NCBI GenBank assembly: GCA_964540605.1
Contig: CAZINM010000010.1
Location: 1-20,679, forward strand
DNA length: 20,679 nt
Direction of reading: 5' to 3'
Source of the DNA: CAZINM01 sp964540605
Lineage (GTDB): Bacteria; Patescibacteriota; Dojkabacteria; SC72; JAHDCA01
Positions 16,301 to 20,679 of the stretch are shown piece after piece (position 1 is the stretch's first letter; each line of letters opens with the position of its first letter). Both the position numbers and the translations under genes were made by a program. The notes under the pieces are model-generated. The model was not told the DNA's origin, did not search any database, and saw only the letters and a list, made by a program, of their open reading frames with translations.

Positions 16301-18761
16301 ATCTTTTGATGTGTGCTATTACGGTGTAGTGCAAGATCTAAATGTAAAAGGATGGATCGGTAAATGTACTTATATAAGTGTAGATTCTGACTATGGAACT
16401 CTTAAAGTTAATGTCAAAACTGACAAACAGGATTACGATCCAGGTGAAGAGGTTAAGGTTGAAATAAATGTAAAAGATCTCGATGGTAAGCCTGTAAAAG
16501 CATTATTAAATGTAAAGGCTGTAGATCAATCATTGGTGGATCTAGGATATTATTGGGAATTTGATACAGAGGACCTACGAAATTCCGTTGTAACGAGTTT
16601 GATATCAGGTGGAAAATATTTCGGCACTAATGGAATTTTTGTAAATGATGTGATGTTTGGAAGAGGTGCAGGAGGTGGAGGAGGAATGGGTGATACTAGA
16701 GAAGATTTTGTTGATACTGCTTATTGGAACAGTAAAATCATCACAGATAATAAAGGTAATGCTAAAACAAGTTTTACTCTTCCTGATAATCTTACCACTT
16801 GGAATATTTCAGCTATTGCAGTAGCAGTAGATGAAGGAGTTGGAGTGTCTTCTAGCAAGATCAAATCAAATCTAGCGAGATTCATGCACCTAAAAACACC
16901 CTCATTTGTTAGACTTGGAGATGTTGTTGAAATGGAAATGGTTTTAGGGAATTACGATAGCGAATTTGATGGAGATATCAAATTAACATGTCTGGGGTGT
17001 GTAAATGAGGAACTAACTAAAACTATTAATTTACCCCAAAAGACTAGAAAAACAACAAATTTTACACTTGAACCTATTGCTGGGTATGACAATCTTGAAA
17101 TATTGGCGACATTGAAAGACTCAGAAGAAGTTGTTGATCAAGTAAAAGTTTATATTCCTGTTTATTCAGATTCAGCTATTGGACAAACAGTACAAACCTC
17201 ATTGATAAAAAGTAATGAAAAAAGTGAAAGATACATATTCGATATTGAAGATTTTGATGAGTACAACACCTTTGGGGAGCTAATATTATCAAGGACATTT
17301 GCCATTGAGCAGTTCAACTATCCTGCAGATGTAAGTGTCTTGTCAACAAAGAACCTTTCTAATGCGATACTTCACAACTCATTCATGATAAAAAATTTCG
17401 ACTATTTAAATGTTCAAGTAAGCAAACCGACTTTAAAGAATGAAACAAAAGAGCTTTTGTCATATTTAAGAAATAACCAAGATTCATCAGGTGGATTTGG
17501 GTGGTTCGATTATGATGCAGTTTCACTTGAATCTACTGTAACCGCAGCAAGAGCATTTAGATCCGCATCTGATGCCGAAGTTGAAGTTAACAGCTTTGTT
17601 GGAAATTCAATGAGAAATTACTTTATAAATATTTTTGAGTCAGATAAATATTCTATACACGATAAAATTTTGGCATTTGATGGACTTTCATTGGTTGATG
17701 TTGATACTGCTCAGATGTACTCTTTCAGATTTTACGATCTGTATAGAAAGTCAGAGGAAGCCAAGAGATCAGCATTAACAATAGCAGTGTTAATGGATGC
17801 CTTTAATAATATTGGAAATACAGGCTCAAATAAGCAGTTAGTGAATGATCTTGTTGCATTATCGATAAATGATGAAAATATGGTCCATTGGGAAGATACG
17901 AATTCGATCTATAGAGTAGGCCAAGATCCATTATTTGTTACAGCTTTTATATATAATTCGATCTCTTCGTTAGAAGAGTGGGATCTGAAATATGAGATTA
18001 GAAACTGGTTAATGAGAGAATTGGAATACTCATCGATCAACAGTGAGAAATATAACGAGATGATCTATTACATAGCGGTCGGGGATCAGGATGCAGTTTA
18101 CTTCGTTCAAAATAGTGCTGAAATTGAAATAAAGATAAATGGAAAAGCTGTAAGTAGTTTTATTTTTGATAACAAGGATAATTTCTCAAGACATGAAACT
18201 TTGATAACTAGTGATCTACTTGTACAAGGAGAGAATGTTGTTGAGATAATTAAAAAAGGTGATACTGAGCTTTACTCTATTCTTACAATAAATCAAAGAG
18301 TACAACCATCTACAGAACAGCTAGAGAATTTTGTAATCTCTCGAAAATATATTGATGCTACAACTGGAGCTGAGGTTCCTTCGAGCGAAATTACAGAAGA
18401 TAATGTTGTTAAAGTACAGATCAGCGTAACCCCTATGGAAAACTTCAAAGATGTGATCATCAGAGACTTCTTACCAACTGGTTTTACACCTGTGACTTTA
18501 GATTACCGTATGATTCCATTATTGATATATCAGAACTTCTTTAACAATTTTAGTCCAAATGTTAACAAATGGGGAACATCTTCAAGCGATTATATGTCAT
18601 TTAGTTCTTCTGAAATGGTAAAAGGGCAGACATACACATTTGAATATCTTGTTATGCCAGGATCAAAAGGAGATCTAAGTGGAGCAGGTACACAAGTTTA
18701 TTTAAATCTTCTCCCAGATGTACAAAGCTTCTTGCAAGCGGATAGAGTAGTCATTAAATAA
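13380..18761 (+). CDS. Membrane-anchored alpha-2-macroglobulin family protein lacking the thioester motif
   Basis: About 1,793 residues. A basic cytoplasmic tail of ~83 residues is followed by one membrane helix (84-110). Two bacterial Ig-like (Big_5-type) units come next (about 160-330), then macroglobulin domains (for example SLDKPLYMAGDEVKG, and DKQDYDPGEEVKV near 1013). A Gly-rich linker (1094-1103) leads to the A2M signature FTLPDNLTTWNISAIAVA (about 1130). The helical thioester-type domain (GGFGWFDYD at 1371) and a C-terminal receptor-domain-like region (RDFLPTGF) complete it. Bacterial A2Ms trap proteases in the periplasm or at the surface. The usual YPYGCxEQ motif is replaced here by NYPADVSVLS (1313 onward), so no thioester can form. 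The start is uncertain: TTG 13380, with TAATAT 8 nt upstream, is preferred; TTG 13329 and ATG 13491 are alternatives. Confidence 0.88.
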   Translation: MGKNKRNKKSKNDEKIYTKLGEYIKAFFSKVRRSESTMDLSSLDEKMIQRLNDSGFKDISRNIKNKDKKSAFKLPFLSIFKHHNFVGNLIISLSIVIIILGTSLTGYLWLNGNRMNDLQVDTFSNLTARQKTPNISLLPTSITESGFIAEDSAFVVEIEGELKTKVQDALTITPEVSAQYSSEYKDGTTTITIKPDEDLVRGQKYQISLNSGTKYGEDGEIIKDLDWIIPVEPLFAVMGTTPRDGVTDIPTDTTIEFEFNHLNISSEQFGDYFNITPSVEGVFQTVGTKIVFLPSKLLETSTLYSVRLSSEFSNLAGEKLGEDTLFTFTTGYLNSKGEYRSSAIGWYDSRNFVTMVDEIILRTYSYDYDETTYKVYRLDKDKLMSYVLQEIDAFETIVDQEPIYTSTLAVEDYFRYQPGSNGLYYVTAQSGDDKIGKFVILSNLSILAYSDNETTEGWVFNLDSAQPVGGVNISVYKDREIVDVVNTDSRGYFRSVGSDLVLLDNSDNLSLWSNRLNNLGYDWYVSWYDLGSGTNYSNKISLDKPLYMAGDEVKGFGIIKQIVDNKISAGTSISSVTIKVTDKYTYYDMLLGTYTDTPLYEEVVDVDENFGTYEFKYVIPKSFASGTLNISVYDGDKYLDDVNISIGDYVKPTYKYEVNIVGPTHYLNGDTVNAVIQASDYSGTPLSNEKVKVSVYRIEVDEDTAMSYGYVDLPSWGGDDLYIDEIVELNADGYAEFSFTPYGNSSDTHYYKYRVQVNANDETQNLLASAYVNVCEIGTDVEPVVVDKSFNEIGDDVSVRFLSKGSWDRTVTPNKTVYATFIRKWYEKVELEPEYDPYLKRSVQRYTYISQSTTLPEVELKTDENGVAEYLVEDVSEGYYAVRLRYDGVEEMHNNVFSVWEKDLDYGYTEIVYIESSSHSADVGDTVDIKLYSSEKVNGIYLVSGHDFMDSKMIALDPDEDYEETISVDQSHYPSFDVCYYGVVQDLNVKGWIGKCTYISVDSDYGTLKVNVKTDKQDYDPGEEVKVEINVKDLDGKPVKALLNVKAVDQSLVDLGYYWEFDTEDLRNSVVTSLISGGKYFGTNGIFVNDVMFGRGAGGGGGMGDTREDFVDTAYWNSKIITDNKGNAKTSFTLPDNLTTWNISAIAVAVDEGVGVSSSKIKSNLARFMHLKTPSFVRLGDVVEMEMVLGNYDSEFDGDIKLTCLGCVNEELTKTINLPQKTRKTTNFTLEPIAGYDNLEILATLKDSEEVVDQVKVYIPVYSDSAIGQTVQTSLIKSNEKSERYIFDIEDFDEYNTFGELILSRTFAIEQFNYPADVSVLSTKNLSNAILHNSFMIKNFDYLNVQVSKPTLKNETKELLSYLRNNQDSSGGFGWFDYDAVSLESTVTAARAFRSASDAEVEVNSFVGNSMRNYFINIFESDKYSIHDKILAFDGLSLVDVDTAQMYSFRFYDLYRKSEEAKRSALTIAVLMDAFNNIGNTGSNKQLVNDLVALSINDENMVHWEDTNSIYRVGQDPLFVTAFIYNSISSLEEWDLKYEIRNWLMRELEYSSINSEKYNEMIYYIAVGDQDAVYFVQNSAEIEIKINGKAVSSFIFDNKDNFSRHETLITSDLLVQGENVVEIIKKGDTELYSILTINQRVQPSTEQLENFVISRKYIDATTGAEVPSSEITEDNVVKVQISVTPMENFKDVIIRDFLPTGFTPVTLDYRMIPLLIYQNFFNNFSPNVNKWGTSSSDYMSFSSSEMVKGQTYTFEYLVMPGSKGDLSGAGTQVYLNLLPDVQSFLQADRVVIK

Positions 18762-19433
18762 GCGTTGTACCTTATTGAAAAAAACGGCCTCAATTGAGGC
18801 CATTTCTTTATTCATAACTGATGCGATAATTGGATAATGCATCATAGCGAATGGAAGTATCGATAGTTTGATCTCTACGATCCAATATGGAATTCTTCGA
18901 TATTTTTCATCATTCTTGGGTATTGATAGCATATCTCTGATATTATCGATCTTATCAATACATTTTATGAGCGATGAGGGATTTTTTCTTTTCATTATTT
19001 GGCTATTTTGTATCGCACGATACAAATTCTTTTCAGGAAAAGCCTTTTTAAGTTTTTCCCAACGGATGTCTTTACGGTTAAGATCTTTAAGTGTGTGAAA
19101 CACTCGGTTACCAAACATCTGTTTTAATTTCTCATGATCGAAATTGGAATCTTCCAATACATCGTGCAAAATTGCAGAAGTAATAATGTAAGGGTCTGTA
19201 ATTTTGAATTCTGCTATTAAAGATGAGGCTACTCGCATGCAATGATCATAACTAGTACCGAATGAATGCCTATTTTCTTTTCCTAGTAGTTTTTTACACA
19301 CAGCATCTGCCTGCTTGATCATAGCTACCATTTGGGGAGAATTTTGTATTTTAAGATACTGCGTAAAAATTGTATTATATTGTGCAATTCTTTGATCAAC
19401 AGCTATAATACAGTTGATTTTATACTTAATCAT
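18702..19433 (-). CDS. RelA/SpoT-type HD-domain hydrolase (putative (p)ppGpp hydrolase, MESH1-like)
   Basis: A 243-residue protein with an HD fold of the RelA/SpoT class. It has SYDHCMRVAS (H64), ILHDVLEDS (H90, D91, E94, D95), FGNRVFHTLKDLNRKD in place of FGxxVxxLVxGVTK, and LIKCIDKIDNIRDML in place of KLADRLHNMR with the last Asp ligand. No synthetase or TGS domain is present, so it would be a stand-alone hydrolase of (p)ppGpp or a related nucleotide. The homologous part seems to end near SVMNKEM. The remaining ~30 codons pass through an intrinsic terminator and overlap the A2M gene by 60 nt. Divergent from the M16-like gene; a TATTAT (19456-19451) lies 17 nt before the ATG. Confidence 0.78.
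   Translation of the reverse strand: MIKYKINCIIAVDQRIAQYNTIFTQYLKIQNSPQMVAMIKQADAVCKKLLGKENRHSFGTSYDHCMRVASSLIAEFKITDPYIITSAILHDVLEDSNFDHEKLKQMFGNRVFHTLKDLNRKDIRWEKLKKAFPEKNLYRAIQNSQIMKRKNPSSLIKCIDKIDNIRDMLSIPKNDEKYRRIPYWIVEIKLSILPFAMMHYPIIASVMNKEMASIEAVFFNKVQRLFNDYSIRLQEALYIWEKI
18778..18810. terminator. Intrinsic terminator between convergent A2M and HD genes
   Basis: A perfect 16-nt palindrome, GGCCTCAATTGAGGCC (18786-18801), is flanked by seven A on the left and a T-rich stretch on the right. On the plus strand it lies 24 nt after the A2M stop, with a mediocre U-tract. On the minus strand the hairpin is followed by GTTTTTTT, a stronger signal, but there it lies inside the HD gene, upstream of its stop codon. 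Confidence 0.8.
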
Positions 19434-19474
19434 CAAGTAAGTACATGATCATAATAAAATCTCATTAGGTCATA

Positions 19475-20647
19475 TTGAATAAAGAGAACTTTCTAACATC
19501 AGTGATAGGTTATGTCATTCCAAAAGGGAGTCTAAATGATCCTATAGGAAAAGAGGGTTTGATGAATGTTTTTGTCGACTCATTCTCTTTTGGTAGAAGG
19601 AATCGGAGGCATGTTGATGAAATTTTCATTGATCTGGAATCGATTGGAGGATCTTTTAGTGCAGAAGCAGGATTAGAATCTACATATTTATACATTAGAT
19701 GCCCAAGAGAAAATATTACTGAAGCTAGAAAATTATTAGATGAAATAGTTGAGGATGTCCAAATTAGTGACGATGACATAGTTAAAATAATCGCTTCTTT
19801 AAGTAAAAAGATACTTGAGGTTGAATCTGATGATAGAGATCATGCAAAACAGATCTTTTATAAAGTAGTTATGGGTGAAAGGAATACTTTAGGAACTCAG
19901 GCATCTTTAAAAATGATCAAACTTGATGACATAGATCAACTTCACCAGACGGTATCTAGTCAAAAGAAACATTTTTATTTTAATGGAGTTGACGATTACA
20001 ATTTTGATAGATCACTAGAAGGAATCTTAAAGGAAAGCGAAGCAATCTATGCGAAACCAAGTAGAAATCATTTTACAGACAAAGAGTTAGAGCAGAAAGT
20101 TGTTTTTTACGGGTATAGAACTGCTGGCGTATCTGAATTTCCATTTACAATAACTCAAGTAGCTACTTCGGCATTATCTGCTGGTTTAACAGGAATTGTT
20201 ATAGAAGAGATAAGAGAGAAGCGATCTGCAGCTTATTATGCAGGTTATAAACATGTTACTTTAAGTAATAGAGGATGTGCTTTTATGTACGCTGGTGTTT
20301 CTGAACATAATGTTGTGGAATGTGTGTCAATTATGGACCAGATCTTCAAAAATATTAAAGAGAATACTTTATCTCAAGATCAACTAGATGTGGCTATTAA
20401 TTATTCTACAGGCAAATTGGCAAGGGCATTTGATTCAATAGAGACGATCGTTTTTATGTATCTGCATTTTTATATGTACGGAAAGGAGATCAAAAAATAT
20501 AAGGATTATTATAATGAAGTGAAAAATATCTCAAAAGATGACTTGATCGTTTATTACAAAAAAGTTCAACTTGAAGAGCCTGTATTGGTCGTTAATGGAA
20601 AGCTTCCTCCAAGTAAAAGAAATAAATTAAGATCAATAATTCTGTGA
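19475..20647 (+). CDS. M16-family peptidase homologue without the zinc motif (non-catalytic subunit)
   Basis: A 390-residue protein with the two-lobe M16 fold. The N-terminal IPKGSLNDPIGKEGL matches the family's GSxxDPxGKxGLAHxxEH region, but the HxxEH zinc motif is replaced: N31, V34 and D35 stand where His, Glu and His should be. The second-lobe motif is kept, IREKRSAAYYAGY (R247, Y254), which supplies substrate-binding residues. That combination is typical of the non-catalytic member of heterodimeric M16B pairs. An in-frame TAG at 19466 leaves only TTG 19475 (or a rare ATA) as start, so the first beta strand is shortened. Its TGA overlaps a GTG that opens a second M16-like frame. Confidence 0.82.
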   Translation: MNKENFLTSVIGYVIPKGSLNDPIGKEGLMNVFVDSFSFGRRNRRHVDEIFIDLESIGGSFSAEAGLESTYLYIRCPRENITEARKLLDEIVEDVQISDDDIVKIIASLSKKILEVESDDRDHAKQIFYKVVMGERNTLGTQASLKMIKLDDIDQLHQTVSSQKKHFYFNGVDDYNFDRSLEGILKESEAIYAKPSRNHFTDKELEQKVVFYGYRTAGVSEFPFTITQVATSALSAGLTGIVIEEIREKRSAAYYAGYKHVTLSNRGCAFMYAGVSEHNVVECVSIMDQIFKNIKENTLSQDQLDVAINYSTGKLARAFDSIETIVFMYLHFYMYGKEIKKYKDYYNEVKNISKDDLIVYYKKVQLEEPVLVVNGKLPPSKRNKLRSIIL

Positions 20648-20679
20648 TAAAGAGGGAAGTTAAGAAATTCAGCAACGGT
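20644..20679 (+). CDS. Start of second M16-like peptidase (partial, cut by window end)
   Basis: GTG at 20644 overlaps the preceding TGA by 4 nt (GTGA) and opens a frame reading MIKREVKKFSNG to the last base. M16 peptidases typically begin with a short basic segment ending in a 'SNG' turn before the first strand, so this is likely the N-terminus of the partner subunit. Given the lost zinc site in the upstream gene, this partner would be expected to carry HxxEH. Only 12 codons are visible. Confidence 0.6.
   Translation, partial: MIKREVKKFSNG

Noticed and set aside
1..20679. TGA read as glycine or tryptophan (code 25 or 4), as in Gracilibacteria/Absconditabacteria
   Set aside because: The ~1,790-codon A2M frame, elp3, trxB and nfo contain no in-frame TGA, and elp3 and the M16-like gene end at TGA at sensible positions. 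Only the TGA at 19-21 is suspicious.
1..20679. CRISPR arrays, insertion sequences, prophage genes
   Set aside because: No regularly spaced repeats, transposase motifs or phage structural genes were seen on either strand.

Overview
This is an AT-rich, gene-dense bacterial window with no ribosomal RNA, CRISPR array, insertion sequence or phage module. Three things suggest a member of the Candidate Phyla Radiation (Patescibacteria, perhaps a Dojkabacteria/WS6- or Microgenomates-like lineage). It has many lineage-specific membrane and Cys-rich secreted proteins. It has very short intergenic gaps. There is almost no recognisable Shine-Dalgarno sequence before any start codon. The taxonomic call is an inference. 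The standard code is used: very long ORFs contain no in-frame TGA, and TGA ends two genes.

Layout. (1) 22-1848: a GT-C/DUF2142-like polytopic membrane protein whose 5' end looks interrupted, directly abutting a membrane-anchored accessory protein. (2) 1933-2680, minus strand: two small overlapping membrane-protein genes, the second resembling the membrane part of DUF1616. (3) 2786-7136, plus strand: four membrane proteins, two with Cys-rich exterior segments, one of which carries a pacifastin/VWC-like cysteine motif. (4) 7219-8145: thioredoxin reductase. (5) 8171-10650: the clearest functional pair, Elp3 (minus) and a Trm9/ALKBH8-like methyltransferase (plus), transcribed divergently from a 56-bp gap. 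Together they could form a compact cm5U-to-mcm5U wobble-uridine pathway. (6) 10659-10933: a tRNA-Ser(GCU) with its terminator, plus a 22-nt duplicate of its 3' end 180 bp away, enclosing a small structured segment. (7) 11094-12736: a secreted Cys-rich protein with dockerin/EF-hand-like repeats, and divergent endonuclease IV. (8) 12788-18761: an ECF sigma factor followed at once by a ~1,790-residue membrane-anchored alpha-2-macroglobulin lacking the thioester motif. (9) 18702-19446, minus: a RelA/SpoT-type HD hydrolase whose 3' end runs through an intrinsic terminator. (10) 19475-20679: an M16-family protein without the zinc motif, overlapping by 4 nt the first 12 codons of what looks like its partner.

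Recurring themes: -10 boxes lying only 5-6 nt before the ATG, implying leaderless mRNAs; an extracytoplasmic protease/antiprotease flavour (A2M, pacifastin-like, M16 pair); and apparent over-representation of GATC. The best candidates for new biology are the Elp3/Trm9-like pair, the sigma/A2M operon and the terminator inside the HD gene. All functions are read from sequence motifs alone.
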